In this document: positions 37,813 through 46,299 of the stretch, in pieces
How the letters are laid out: every line of letters starts with the position of its first letter
How positions within the stretch are numbered: the first letter of the stretch is position 1
NCBI RefSeq assembly: GCF_900457465.1
Contig: NZ_UAUU01000011.1
Location: forward strand, 1,674,001 to 1,738,000
DNA length: 64,000 bases
Direction: 5' to 3'
Origin: Sphingobacterium multivorum
GTDB lineage: Bacteria; Bacteroidota; Bacteroidia; Sphingobacteriales; Sphingobacteriaceae
Made by a program: the position numbers and the translations under genes
Notes under the pieces: generated by a model
What the model saw: only the letters and a program-made list of their open reading frames with translations
Told to the model about the DNA's origin: nothing
The model's database searches: none

Positions 37813-38487
37813 TCAAAGGTGTATTGTGGTGGCTTCTTGGATAATCTCGTCAATGAATGCCAGATATTCGTTTTCGCTTTTAAAATTTGGCTTAATTTTC
37901 CGATCTACTCGATAAAGAATATGATCGCGTATAAAGACTTCTTCAAAAACAGAACAGATAATGACATATTTATGTGTCAGGTCAATCTTCGAAAGAAGAT
38001 GATTTACTTCAAGATAATCACCACCGCTGCTCAAGATCAGTATCTCGGCTTTCGCAGCAGACAGTTCCAGCGTTTCCTCACGGATTTCTATTAAACGGGG
38101 GTGTTTGGTGAGGGTTGTGACGATATCCACTTTTGATAGATTGATCATCTGCCATGCCACATAGCTATAGCTCGTTTTAATGGGCAATGGCTGCCGCGGT
38201 GCTGCTATCTTCCTTGCATGGGACAAAAGGTAATAAAGCATAGCCTTTGGAGAATAAATATTGCCAGCAGCATTTGCTGCCTTGAGTACCTCTTCATCAA
38301 GTTGATAATTTTCAGGGAAATAGGAGGCGGCCATCTCGATACAAATACGTAGCGGGCCATATTTCCAGGCTCTATATTTTCCACAGACTTTTCTCGCAAT
38401 AATCTTGCTTTTGTCAGCTGGCTCAGCGATAAAAAGTTTTCCGACCGCGCTGAAAAATTTTCCGATTTTTTGAATGATTTCTTTCAT
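37813..38487 (-). CDS. hypothetical protein
   Basis: A 224-aa protein. The N-terminus has an amphipathic helix (MKEIIQKIGKFFSAVGKLF); the rest is mixed alpha/beta, including LSSGGDYLEVNHLLSKIDLTHKYVIICSVFEE. No family or motif recognised. It is downstream of the AraC regulator (34 bp) on the same strand and ends at a clear terminator, so it forms a short operon with it. Confidence 0.65.
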   Translation of the reverse strand: MKEIIQKIGKFFSAVGKLFIAEPADKSKIIARKVCGKYRAWKYGPLRICIEMAASYFPENYQLDEEVLKAANAAGNIYSPKAMLYYLLSHARKIAAPRQPLPIKTSYSYVAWQMINLSKVDIVTTLTKHPRLIEIREETLELSAAKAEILILSSGGDYLEVNHLLSKIDLTHKYVIICSVFEEVFIRDHILYRVDRKIKPNFKSENEYLAFIDEIIQEATTIHL

Positions 38488-38521
38488 GTTTTTAGGTCAC
38501 TAGGTTAATTTAATAATAAAT

Positions 38522-39529
38522 TTATAAATAGTCTTGGTTATACCGCATAAAAAACTCGGTTGCGGTCATGCCGGTTTTCTTTTTAAAAAAGCGTGCAAAA
38601 CTGCTGGGTGACGCATAGCCCAGTTCATAGGCGATTGCATCGGTAGGCATTCCGTCTACAATATATTTCTTGGCGAGATCTAGCATGAATTCTATTTTCA
38701 GCTCTTGGGGACTCTGTCCATAGTAAAGTTGGATAAGCTGATGCAGATAGTCCATACTGATTCCGAGCTGCCAGGCAATATCTTCCAGTTTAAAATCCTG
38801 GCCAAGCTCGGCTACTGCCTGCTTAATAGCGGCATGGGCTTCTTTGGATTTGATGTGGGATTCCGAAATCTTGTCATATTCTTCAAAGATCTTTTCCTTC
38901 GATAGCTGGATCAGTTTCTTGATACCCCAGAGGATATTGACCTCACTGTCGAGGTCGCCTTTCTTGATTTTTGACGCAATGGTTTTTAGCAATGAAATAG
39001 TCCTGATGCCAGCACGGAAATCGATGCTGCACCACGAATTCGGATCTTGTTTTCGATAGGCATGGATCAAGGCGTGAAGAAACTGGAAGGGACGCTCATT
39101 GCCATCGCGGAAAATGCTGCCGCGGAAATAAAAGTTAACGAGGGTATACCTTCCGGCAGGAACATGGATTTCATAATCACTTCTGGTTAAGTAGAAGTAG
39201 CGCCCGCGATTGCAAGAGATGCTGTAACTGATGCGCTTCTGAACATCCCTGATCTGAATGGCACGATCTTCTGTCAAGAGATAAAAGATATGCATATCCG
39301 ACGCTGTGACTTGCATCGGAATGACAATATCGGCAGGTATATGCAGATCCAATATATTGATGTAGCCGAGCATGCCGTCAAACTGCTGCAGGCAGGCCTG
39401 CCCATGTTGGTTTTCGTAATGTTGATAGTCCGCATTGGACATGCTTATGCTTGGCTTGAGCGTATCAGTTCTCGGACTGATCGGCTGGTCAAATACCTGT
39501 GCGATATCGATCTGTAGTGCTGTTTTCAT
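38522..39529 (-). CDS. AraC-family transcriptional regulator
   Basis: A 335-aa protein. The C-terminal 100 residues carry the double HTH (FKLEDIAWQLGISMDYLHQLIQLYYGQSPQELKIEFMLDLAKKYIVDGMPTDAIAYELGYASPSSFARFFKKKTGMTATEFF). The N-terminal 220 residues are an unrecognised sensing domain. It is 34 bp upstream of the hypothetical gene at 37813-38487. Confidence 0.9.
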   Translation of the reverse strand: MKTALQIDIAQVFDQPISPRTDTLKPSISMSNADYQHYENQHGQACLQQFDGMLGYINILDLHIPADIVIPMQVTASDMHIFYLLTEDRAIQIRDVQKRISYSISCNRGRYFYLTRSDYEIHVPAGRYTLVNFYFRGSIFRDGNERPFQFLHALIHAYRKQDPNSWCSIDFRAGIRTISLLKTIASKIKKGDLDSEVNILWGIKKLIQLSKEKIFEEYDKISESHIKSKEAHAAIKQAVAELGQDFKLEDIAWQLGISMDYLHQLIQLYYGQSPQELKIEFMLDLAKKYIVDGMPTDAIAYELGYASPSSFARFFKKKTGMTATEFFMRYNQDYL

Positions 39530-39551
39530 AATGGTGTATAGGTCAATAAAA

Positions 39552-39586
39552 ATCCCCCCGGTCAGGATTTCGGTATGATCGGGGGA
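39552..39586 (-). terminator. terminator on the minus strand
   Basis: On the minus strand TCCCCCGATCA, an 11-nt loop and TGACCGGGGGGA, followed by TTTTTATT. It lies between the small gene at 39615-40001 and the AraC gene, separating the two transcription units. Confidence 0.7.
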
Positions 39587-39614
39587 AATGGTTTTTGGAT
39601 AACGTAGGGTTGGA

Positions 39615-40001
39615 TTACTGCTGCGGACCGGTGTAGGAAATCCAGATAAACAGCGGAGTGAACATCATCGTCGCCACACCATCCTGCCATTCATCGAGGC
39701 CGTGAACCATAAGCTCCTTAAAATCTGGATCATCATCATCTCCCTTGTCTTCTTTTTGAAATTGAAGTACGTTGCCCTGCATGAGATAATTGCTTATCGC
39801 TGTGCCAAGTTGTTTCCGAAATCCAGGTGAAAAATCATAGAGCTGCTCCACCTGATGGGGCTTCAAGTCAAAATTGTGTTCCATCCAGACTGCAAAATCG
39901 TCTTTAAGAAGTTGCATCTCGAGCGCGCGCTCCGCTAAGGGTAGCGCAAGAAGGGTGGCTACTTTTTGCGCCACACCTGGATTGTCAAAGTTCTCTTTCA
40001 T
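39615..40001 (-). CDS. small acidic protein of the divergent cassette, copy 1
   Basis: A 128-aa protein. Helical N-terminus MKENFDNPGVAQKVATLLALPLAERALEMQLLKDDFAVWMEHNFDL; the C-terminus is acidic and ends TPLFIWISYTGPQQ. It is paralogous to 47787-48164 (shared KVATLLALP, WMEHNF, AISNYLM, DDPDF, DEW/EEW and TPL-I-ISY blocks). No family recognised and no signal peptide. It is divergent from a membrane LytTR-like gene. Confidence 0.7.
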   Translation of the reverse strand: MKENFDNPGVAQKVATLLALPLAERALEMQLLKDDFAVWMEHNFDLKPHQVEQLYDFSPGFRKQLGTAISNYLMQGNVLQFQKEDKGDDDDPDFKELMVHGLDEWQDGVATMMFTPLFIWISYTGPQQ

Positions 40002-40063
40002 ACAAATTGTGTTTTTGCAAATATTTATTTAAATAGATCAAATTAGCAACCGCCCTGTCCTAA

Positions 40064-40081
40064 CCTCCGGGGTTTTGGAGG
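40064..40081. promoter_or_regulatory. inverted repeat in the divergent intergenic region, copy 1
   Basis: CCTCC-N8-GGAGG (40064-40068, 40077-40081), followed by GATAATCTTCTTTT and, further on, ATTTTGCTTAATA. The same arrangement occurs at 48226-48264. Conservation between two copies in non-coding DNA points to a regulatory site, possibly bound by the LytTR-like protein. Confidence 0.6.
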
Positions 40082-40191
40082 ATAATCTTCTTTTGGATGA
40101 TTGAATTTTGCTTAATATTTGATTTTATTTAGTAAATTGGATCTGTAAACCAGTAGAAACCTAAGCCATTTAAGAGAGCTTGACATAGCAT

Positions 40192-41214
40192 ATGAAAGTA
40201 TTAAAACTAACGGTGGAGAGTTTACTCATCTCCATGCTTTTTAATTTAATCGGAAATCACGGTATTTATCTGAATCGATTTTGGACACAGACCTATTGGA
40301 TGTGGACGGTGGCATTTGCAATTGCGATTGGTGTTGCGGTCGTGTTCACGCAGATGTTTCTTGAAGCCTTTGGGACTTATTGGCAGAAGCGGTACCCTGA
40401 TTTGATACTCATGAGCAAGGGGAGGGTCATGACCAAGAGTATACCCAAAGGTCAGCTCTGCTGTGCAATTCTTGCTACAACTATATCGATTCTATCGATT
40501 TATCTCTTCATTATCTATTGTTTCGCTTCTGTCCGCAGCGAAGATACGTACAGCTTGTTAAGAAGCTATCTGCTGCATTATATGCCTTTTATTGGTCTAG
40601 GCTTTATAGCCTACGTGATCTATGTTTTTCGTAACGGCAAATTATGGTGGCTAACAACTGAAAATGTGATGGCTTTGTTAGGGAAAGAGGTCATGTCGCA
40701 GGAAAACACAACAGATAGAGCGGGAACTATAGCACCTCCAAGTGCATTGGATAGGACTATCGTAATCGGATCACTCTATGATGTGCTGCATAAAGATTCG
40801 CCATTCAATTTAAATACCTTGCAGATGGATGCTGTACGTATGTTTGATGTGCCCTTTTATTTTTCCCAAAAAAGAAAAAAAGAAGTCGTCCTGATCAATG
40901 GTATCCGTTTGGAAGCCCATCATTTCATGCAGGAGCTAGAAAGGTTGGGGCTTGATAAATGGTATTTCCGCATCAATAAAACCTGTAGGGTAAATATGAT
41001 GCACGTCCGTCAACCGATATTGCCAAATGCCACTTACCTGGAGTTTCGTAAGGAAGTGTTTGACAGCCTCAAGTTGAATATGACGGAATTGGAGATCAGC
41101 AACCTGCTGCAGATAACTGAATGGATGCGCAAAGAAAAAAAACTAAAGGATTTTTTGGATAACGTCAATAACCTGGAGCATGAGGGATGGGATAACCTTA
41201 TTCGGCTCAATTGA
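40192..41214 (+). CDS. membrane LytTR-like regulator, copy 1
   Basis: A 340-aa protein. Four hydrophobic segments lie in the first 150 residues (about 10-24, 35-55, 87-110 and 128-146). The cytoplasmic C-terminal half includes VRMFDVPFYFSQKRKKEVVLINGIRLEAHHFMQELERLGLDKWYFRINKTCRVNMMHVR, which resembles a LytTR DNA-binding domain. Similar to 48354-49376 across its length. It is divergent from the small acidic protein gene. It could be a membrane-anchored regulator controlled by, or controlling, that small protein (inference). Confidence 0.75.
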   Translation: MKVLKLTVESLLISMLFNLIGNHGIYLNRFWTQTYWMWTVAFAIAIGVAVVFTQMFLEAFGTYWQKRYPDLILMSKGRVMTKSIPKGQLCCAILATTISILSIYLFIIYCFASVRSEDTYSLLRSYLLHYMPFIGLGFIAYVIYVFRNGKLWWLTTENVMALLGKEVMSQENTTDRAGTIAPPSALDRTIVIGSLYDVLHKDSPFNLNTLQMDAVRMFDVPFYFSQKRKKEVVLINGIRLEAHHFMQELERLGLDKWYFRINKTCRVNMMHVRQPILPNATYLEFRKEVFDSLKLNMTELEISNLLQITEWMRKEKKLKDFLDNVNNLEHEGWDNLIRLN

Positions 41215-41314
41215 ATCATCCCACTTTATAAACTTAGATAGACCGAGCGCAGTAGACAACAGGTCTGCTGCTGCGCTGGATTTCGGCGGTTAGTCGAGCT
41301 AACCTTACCCGTTT

Positions 41315-41698
41315 ATGTTTTTTGTAAAAGGATCTCCTGATCAACAGGATATCACCCCCCGTTTTGTGTCCAATGCGACAGCTATTCACCTTAAAATCCA
41401 CTATTCTTTTCAATTAAAATCAGGCATCGGATATACGCCCTTAGCGGCCAAGCTGGACCGTATCCTCGACCTGCTGCAAGAACAGCAGTATACGGAGCTC
41501 CACAAGCTGACCGGTACAATGACCATCCACGAAGTCGCCTATTTTTTGAGCAAAAGTGTGCGCACCATCGAGCGCCGTATCGCCAAAGGCCTGCTCAAAG
41601 CCACCTATAAAGAGGGTAATGCGGATCTCTTTCTCAAAAAAGATGTGGTGCAGCTGTATGTGGCCGAATATAAAAAATGGCCGCGGCAAATGCCTTAA
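41315..41698 (+). CDS. HTH protein, excisionase/MerR-like C-terminus
   Basis: A 127-aa product. The C-terminal half (LTGTMTIHEVAYFLSKSVRTIERRIAKGLLKATYKEGNADLFLKKDVVQLYVAEY) is a winged-helix DNA-binding segment like those of mobile-element excisionases. The N-terminus is unrecognised. It lies upstream of the inverted repeat at 41710 and the DUF6266 cassette, and may regulate that cassette. Confidence 0.7.
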   Translation: MFFVKGSPDQQDITPRFVSNATAIHLKIHYSFQLKSGIGYTPLAAKLDRILDLLQEQQYTELHKLTGTMTIHEVAYFLSKSVRTIERRIAKGLLKATYKEGNADLFLKKDVVQLYVAEYKKWPRQMP

Positions 41699-41709
41699 AT
41701 CCCTACACT

Positions 41710-41859
41710 ATTCGTACCTGCTTCGTATTGTCTTCGGGGCTGCATGTAAAAGCAGCCACTGTTAATCCGTTGCTGAACAGTATTTCCCTGTTCGGAGACT
41801 GGTGAAGGTCTGGTCAGTATCTGTACAAGATCTATTGCTGATCCGAAGCAGGTACGAAT
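41710..41859. repeat. 16-bp perfect inverted repeat enclosing 118 nt
   Basis: ATTCGTACCTGCTTCG (41710-41725) and CGAAGCAGGTACGAAT (41844-41859) are exact reverse complements. The enclosed sequence has a further hairpin. A third, partial copy (GTGCGAAGCA) follows at about 41863. It may be a small MITE, a recombination site or a structured RNA. Confidence 0.6.
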
Positions 41860-42014
41860 CAGGTGCGAAGCAAAGGCCCGAGACTGCTGCACAAACCCGT
41901 AGTTTTTGAAGTGCCAGACGGCGGTGTACCTGGAATATGCCCGATTGCCTCCGACAACACGCCGACAAAAGACGGGCTGCCGCCGACGAGTCTCCGCCAA
42001 CCTGTTTTATGCTA

Positions 42015-42046
42015 TTGACAAGGGGCTATGTGATGTGGTATGTTTG
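42015..42046 (+). promoter_or_regulatory. Bacteroidota-type promoter of the DUF6266 cassette
   Basis: TTG (42015-42017), 21 nt, TATGTTTG (42039-42046): an exact -7 box. It predicts a start near 42053 and a 5' leader of about 65 nt before the ATG at 42119. Confidence 0.65.
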
Positions 42047-42118
42047 TCGAAGTAAAGCAATACATACCGGTATAAATGAAAGCTTTATGGGGTTTAACTT
42101 TTTAAAAAAAATAACAAC

Positions 42119-42763
42119 ATGGCAACAATCAACAATGGTGTAATCGGAAGAGCAAGTGGTAAAGTGGGCGCTGTGATAGCTTCGTCCTGGAAATCCATCA
42201 ACTACCTCAAAGGCCTGCCCAAAAAGCGGACGAAAGGGATGTCCGAAGAACAGCTGATCCAACAGGACCGTTTCCTGAAAATCTCCAAATTTCTGATGCC
42301 GATCACGCCGATCCTGCAGGTGGGGTTTGGGCTTTCCAAAACCGAAAAGATGACGCCCACAAACGTGGCACTGCAGCTCAACATCGCACAGGCGGTAAGC
42401 GGTACTTATCCAAACTTTAGCTTGGATTACAGCAAGATCGAAATCAGTACGGGCTCTTACCTCAACGGCGGCGGCATGGAGGCTGCTGTGGATAATGGAA
42501 TTCTTTCTATCTACTGGGATACCATCCTCAACAGCCTGTACAAGACCAAGGCCGATGATCAGGTCATTATCTTGGTCTATTCACCCGAAAAGGATGAATT
42601 TATGACGGCACCTACACCGCCCACCCGTGCTGCCGGTACGATAGACATCCAGATCCCGGCCCACCTGCTCGGTGGCAAGGGGCATGTCTGGATCTTCTTT
42701 ACCGACCGCAAGGCCGAAAAGGTATCCAAAAGTACGTATTTGGGCGAATTTGACCTGGCTTAG
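42119..42763 (+). CDS. DUF6266 family protein
   Basis: A 214-aa protein starting MATINNGVIGRASGKVGAVIASSWKSINYLKGLPKK, the characteristic opening of DUF6266. It is followed by beta-rich domains (WDTILNSLYKTKADDQVIILVYSPEKDEF; GHVWIFFTDRKAEKVSKSTYLGEFD). Function unknown. The first of two tandem relatives in a compact cassette with a DUF5675 protein and small membrane proteins. GC content is visibly higher than in the rest of the window. Confidence 0.85.
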   Translation: MATINNGVIGRASGKVGAVIASSWKSINYLKGLPKKRTKGMSEEQLIQQDRFLKISKFLMPITPILQVGFGLSKTEKMTPTNVALQLNIAQAVSGTYPNFSLDYSKIEISTGSYLNGGGMEAAVDNGILSIYWDTILNSLYKTKADDQVIILVYSPEKDEFMTAPTPPTRAAGTIDIQIPAHLLGGKGHVWIFFTDRKAEKVSKSTYLGEFDLA

Positions 42764-42833
42764 CCACTGAAGGATTAATTGAACGGGAGGAGCATGTGGC
42801 TCCTCCTGATTTTTGAACACAAAACGATAAGAC

Positions 42834-43388
42834 ATGCTGGTGATTTCTGAGTTTAAAAAGCAGGTTACAGATCCGACACGTAGGGAGGCTGCGCAGGAGC
42901 GTTTTCGGCTGGCACGCCGGTTTTTGAATCCGCTGTACCCGCTCATCCGCAAAGGTTTTGCCCATAGCAAGTGCACGGTGCAGGCGGCTTTTGGCCGCGC
43001 CATGTCGCATACGCTGACGAATGTGATACAGGGGGAATATCCGGATTTTGAGGTAGTGCCCGCTCTCGCAAAAATAAGCAATGGCATGCTGTCTCCGCTC
43101 GCGGTGAATACCTGTGTACGTACGTCAAATACGATTCAGCTGAGCTGGGATGTAACCGAATCCAACATCAAAGATTATAACCAATGGGATGACCAGGTCA
43201 TACTCTGTGCTTATGATATTATTGGCGAGCAGGCAGCCATCAATGAACAACAGGTGCTGCGCAAGGATCTCCAAATGACGATCGAGCTGCCATCCATCCT
43301 GCATGATCGGCCGGTGCACCTGTACCTGTTCCTACATGATCGTGACGAAAACCTGTACTCCAGAAGTCAGTACCTCGGTCTTTTCTAA
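42834..43388 (+). CDS. second DUF6266-like protein
   Basis: A 184-aa product. It lacks the standard N-terminal MATINNG block but keeps the later pattern (ALAKISNGMLSPLAV ... IQLSWDVTESNIKDYNQWDDQVILCAYD ... PVHLYLFLHDRDENLYSRSQYLGLF), which parallels WDTILNSLY...DQVIILVYS and YLGEF in the first copy. It is a paralogue by internal comparison. Confidence 0.75.
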   Translation: MLVISEFKKQVTDPTRREAAQERFRLARRFLNPLYPLIRKGFAHSKCTVQAAFGRAMSHTLTNVIQGEYPDFEVVPALAKISNGMLSPLAVNTCVRTSNTIQLSWDVTESNIKDYNQWDDQVILCAYDIIGEQAAINEQQVLRKDLQMTIELPSILHDRPVHLYLFLHDRDENLYSRSQYLGLF

Positions 43389-43402
43389 TTTAAATCTTGC
43401 GT

Positions 43403-43846
43403 ATGAAATCAACGATAAAAGTACTTCGTACAAAACAGGGCAAGCATAGCACGCTGTCCGAGATCTACCTGAACAATCAATTTGTCTGCTACGGTCTGGA
43501 GAATATTCCGCGCCCCGTGAAGATTAGGGGCGAGACTGCCATACCTGTCGGGCATTATCCGCTGGGTTTTAACCGCGAGGGGGCAATGAATGGCCGTTAC
43601 TACGACGCTTACCCAAAAATGCATCGCGGGATGTTAGAGATGCTTGATATTCCGAATTTTAGCTATGTCTACTTCCACAAAGGAAACAGCTACAAAGAGA
43701 CTGCGGGCTGCATCCTGGTAGGCGCGCAATATGTACTGGAGGATGGTGATTATCGCCTGTTAGCCTCGGGTGTCGCCTACAAAAAGTTCTATCCGCTAGT
43801 GGTCGAACTAATGCTGCAGGGACTGGTCGAAGTACAGGTCGAGTGA
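43403..43846 (+). CDS. DUF5675 family protein
   Basis: A 147-aa protein from the ATG at 43403. It contains KHSTLSEIYLNNQFVCYGLENIPRPVKIRGETAIPVGHYPL, then MHRGMLEMLDIPNFSYVYFHKGNSYKETAGCILVG, the conserved features of DUF5675, with H and C in a transpeptidase-like arrangement (H-x-G ... T-x-G-C-I). Whether it acts on peptidoglycan is not established. An upstream ATG at 43397 would add two residues. Confidence 0.85.
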   Translation: MKSTIKVLRTKQGKHSTLSEIYLNNQFVCYGLENIPRPVKIRGETAIPVGHYPLGFNREGAMNGRYYDAYPKMHRGMLEMLDIPNFSYVYFHKGNSYKETAGCILVGAQYVLEDGDYRLLASGVAYKKFYPLVVELMLQGLVEVQVE

Positions 43847-43976
43847 GTAGCGGTTCCTGCTAAATAAATGATCATCCTTAAAAAAGTAAACATGAAACCA
43901 TCATGATTTATTCAATCATATTGGGGAATGAATAAATCTGATAGCTTCATCTCAATTGAAAAACAAATTTATACAG

Positions 43977-44333
43977 ATGAAAAAGATCTTCAATAAAGTA
44001 GGACAGGTGCTGCAGCTGCTGTTGGCGGCACCTGTTAAGCTGCCGGCTAAGGTGGGGAATGTATTAAAATACCTGGCCTTGGGGCTTGGTATTGTAGAAA
44101 CGGTATTGGATGAGGCTAAATCACATTCCGAGATAGACGATGGCAAGGAGCCGCAGGAAGGGAAATACAATCCGGACGATGGCGAAAGGAATCAGTCGGC
44201 AATGGATGATACGATGTCGGCAGCTGAATCGCCTACCGATAAGGATGCTTCGGTGGGCGTCAGGGAGAATAAGTCCGTTAAAAATGGAAGCGAAAATACC
44301 GTAGAAAGGAGCGCGATGGATGAAAGTGAATGA
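43977..44333 (+). CDS. small hypothetical protein with a hydrophobic N-terminus
   Basis: A 118-aa product from the ATG at 43977: MKKIFNKVGQVLQLLLAAPVKLPAKVGNVLKYLALGLGIVETVLDEAKS. A hydrophobic helical half is followed by a polar, acidic, disordered half. A TTG further up would lengthen it by 7 residues. It overlaps the next small gene. No family recognised. Confidence 0.65.
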   Translation: MKKIFNKVGQVLQLLLAAPVKLPAKVGNVLKYLALGLGIVETVLDEAKSHSEIDDGKEPQEGKYNPDDGERNQSAMDDTMSAAESPTDKDASVGVRENKSVKNGSENTVERSAMDESE

Positions 44334-44490
44334 TATCCGCGTCTCGGCCATCGGCGGTACCATCTGTTCCATTTGGGCCAGTATCTCGTTGGGCGATGTA
44401 TTGCAGACAGCCCTGACGGCTGCCTTGGGTACCCTGGTCAGTTTTGCCACAAGTAGGTTATTGGCGAAACTGGGTAAACGGAAAAGATGA
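44320..44490 (+). CDS. 56-aa membrane protein, holin-like in size
   Basis: MKVNDIRVSAIGGTICSIWASISLGDVLQTALTAALGTLVSFATSRLLAKLGKRKR: two hydrophobic stretches and a basic C-terminus. It overlaps the preceding gene by 14 nt in another frame. Size and topology resemble small phage holins, and with a DUF5675 protein close by this could be a lysis-like or export cassette (inference). Confidence 0.6.
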   Translation: MKVNDIRVSAIGGTICSIWASISLGDVLQTALTAALGTLVSFATSRLLAKLGKRKR

Positions 44491-44497
44491 GCAGAAC

Positions 44498-44527
44498 AAA
44501 AAGGCGCACGGGATTGTGCGCCTTTTT
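44498..44527 (+). terminator. rho-independent terminator
   Basis: AAAAGGCGCAC, a 6-nt loop and GTGCGCCTTTTT: a perfect stem and a T-run directly after the small membrane protein gene. It ends the DUF6266 cassette and may also serve the convergent PfkB gene. Confidence 0.85.
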
Positions 44528-44568
44528 GTAAAGCAATATCTTCATTAGTAAGGCAGAATCCTCAATAT

Positions 44569-45504
44569 TTATCTTTTTTTTATTTCCGAGAACAGCCGAT
44601 CGACATCTTCCTTAGCGAATAGCCCAGTTCCTTCCGCCATCGTCGTGGCCGAGCCACAGGCGATTCCCATTTGAAGGACATGCTCCAGATCTCCCTGTTG
44701 GGCTAAGACAGACACCATTCCGGCAACCATACTGTCACCTGCGCCCACCGTACTGCGTACCTTGACCAGTGGGGAAGGCAGCTGTATTCGTTCTGTTTTT
44801 GAATATAATATAGCGCCTTGAGCACCTAAAGAGACAACGATTAAAGTTGCTTTACCCTCCGAAATTAGCTGCTGGGCGGCCATATCCAGATCGGAATGCC
44901 CCAATTCCTCTTTTCCCACAAGCGCAGCAAGCTCGCCGGCATTTGGTTTGATCAAAAAGACACCTTCCTCCAGTGCAAGGCGAAGTGCATCGCCAGAGGT
45001 ATCAATGATTATTTTACTGCCCTTCGTTTTGTACGTATTGATCAGCGATCGTTTAAACTCGGGCGGCATACCAGCGGGCATACTACCGCTGATAACGACA
45101 AAATCCGGAACATAGGTGATTTCCTCAATCGAAGTCCTGATCCCCTCCAGTTCGTTGGACTCAAACTGTTCGCCTGGCAACCCAAATCGATATTGCTGAT
45201 TCGTTGCGCTGTCAACCACGATAAAGTTTTCGCGGGTCTCGCCGTTCACCCAAATAGGTTCTATAGCAATATCTTCCAGCTTCAATAAGCTTTCGAGTAA
45301 ACTGCCTGTCTTTCCCCCGGATGTAAAAAGGGCTGTTGATGCCAAACCAAGTCTTTTCAATGCCCGAGATACGTTAATTCCCCCACCGCCTGGTTCATAT
45401 ACAGGCGCTTCACATCGTAATTTCTTTTCAGGAACGATATGTTGTACACGGGTACTCTTGTCTATGGATGGATTCAGGGTAATTGTTAAAATAGATTTTG
45501 CCAT
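44569..45504 (-). CDS. pfkB: PfkB-type 6-phosphofructokinase / tagatose-6-phosphate kinase
   Basis: A 311-aa ribokinase-fold kinase. The N-terminus is ILTITLNPSIDKSTRV, then YEPGGGGINVSRALKRLG (sugar-phosphate-binding Gly motif), NFIVVDSATNQQYRFGLPG, and the catalytic/anion-hole motif TVGAGDSMVAGM. It matches the 1-phosphofructokinase/PFK-2 subgroup (E. coli PfkB-like). It phosphorylates a fructose- or tagatose-phosphate. The exact sugar is not fixed by the sequence. Stand-alone on the minus strand. Confidence 0.88.
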   Translation of the reverse strand: MAKSILTITLNPSIDKSTRVQHIVPEKKLRCEAPVYEPGGGGINVSRALKRLGLASTALFTSGGKTGSLLESLLKLEDIAIEPIWVNGETRENFIVVDSATNQQYRFGLPGEQFESNELEGIRTSIEEITYVPDFVVISGSMPAGMPPEFKRSLINTYKTKGSKIIIDTSGDALRLALEEGVFLIKPNAGELAALVGKEELGHSDLDMAAQQLISEGKATLIVVSLGAQGAILYSKTERIQLPSPLVKVRSTVGAGDSMVAGMVSVLAQQGDLEHVLQMGIACGSATTMAEGTGLFAKEDVDRLFSEIKKR

Positions 45505-45526
45505 TTGTTTATGTTATAAATTTGAA

Positions 45527-46093
45527 TCATTGCTGTTGGTAGACCAGGTCTTTGCTCAGGCAGTGTTCTTCCCAGGGTAGTGTTATAAGCCGACTATGGG
45601 CATTTTGGGGAATAATACTTTTTGATGTCGGCAGGTAAAAATGGTTTTTATTTCCACTGCTCAGGGTATCGCGTAGATCGGGGATTTTTTTGAGGCTGCG
45701 CTGCAAGGCCGCAAAAAATGCTTTTGCGGATTTGTCCGCTTGTTTCATGATCTGACGCAAGTGGATAATTTCCCTTGTCCGGTCAGTTTCATAGCCCCCG
45801 CTTCCTGCAATGGTATATTCGGCTACAGGTGAATCATAGAAGACACCTGAATCTACGCTGGTTTCCCGATCTGCAAAAGGGTAGGTGGATAGGTAAAACC
45901 CATGATAATCTGCTGATGAAAAGCTTTCCAAAAATGCCGACTGATTTTCTTTGCTATATTTTACAATATTGCGCTTTCCTGAACGACGGTTTATCGTCTC
46001 AACATAGGCCTGAGCCCGATGTTTTTCCATCGTTTCTCCGCAATGCTGAAAAAATAGCTCCGCGGGCACCGCGATCCAAAAATATTGACTCAT
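45527..46093 (-). CDS. hypothetical protein
   Basis: A 188-aa protein with no recognised domain: MSQYFWIAVPAELFFQHCGETMEKHRAQAYVETINRR and so on. Mixed alpha/beta, no signal peptide. It is 22 bp upstream of the PfkB gene on the same strand, so probably co-transcribed. Confidence 0.6.
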   Translation of the reverse strand: MSQYFWIAVPAELFFQHCGETMEKHRAQAYVETINRRSGKRNIVKYSKENQSAFLESFSSADYHGFYLSTYPFADRETSVDSGVFYDSPVAEYTIAGSGGYETDRTREIIHLRQIMKQADKSAKAFFAALQRSLKKIPDLRDTLSSGNKNHFYLPTSKSIIPQNAHSRLITLPWEEHCLSKDLVYQQQ

Positions 46094-46299
46094 TTTCTTT
46101 CCTGTATTTTATTTAATGCCCCCGTCGAATAGAAGGGTAAATATACGAAAAGAATCTCTTTAGTCCCCTTACAATCTAACAGCAATGCTACTGCTGGAAT
46201 GCATGCTGTTCACTGAAATAGAATCACTTTTGGCCATGCGGCGCAATTTTAAATTCAAATTTAGTTCATATACTTTAAGAATTACTATCGATTACAAAA

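Larger units (their letters stand above)
41699..42118. other. non-coding region before the DUF6266 cassette
   Basis: 420 bp. It holds a 16-bp inverted repeat, a GGCTGC-N8-GCAGCC hairpin near 41738-41757, and a consensus promoter at 42015-42046. Frames exist in several phases but none looks like a protein. Confidence 0.55.

Noticed and set aside
41741..42143. Overlapping frames of 60-100 codons in both strands before the DUF6266 gene
   Set aside because: They overlap each other, have no domains, and lie on the repeat and promoter.
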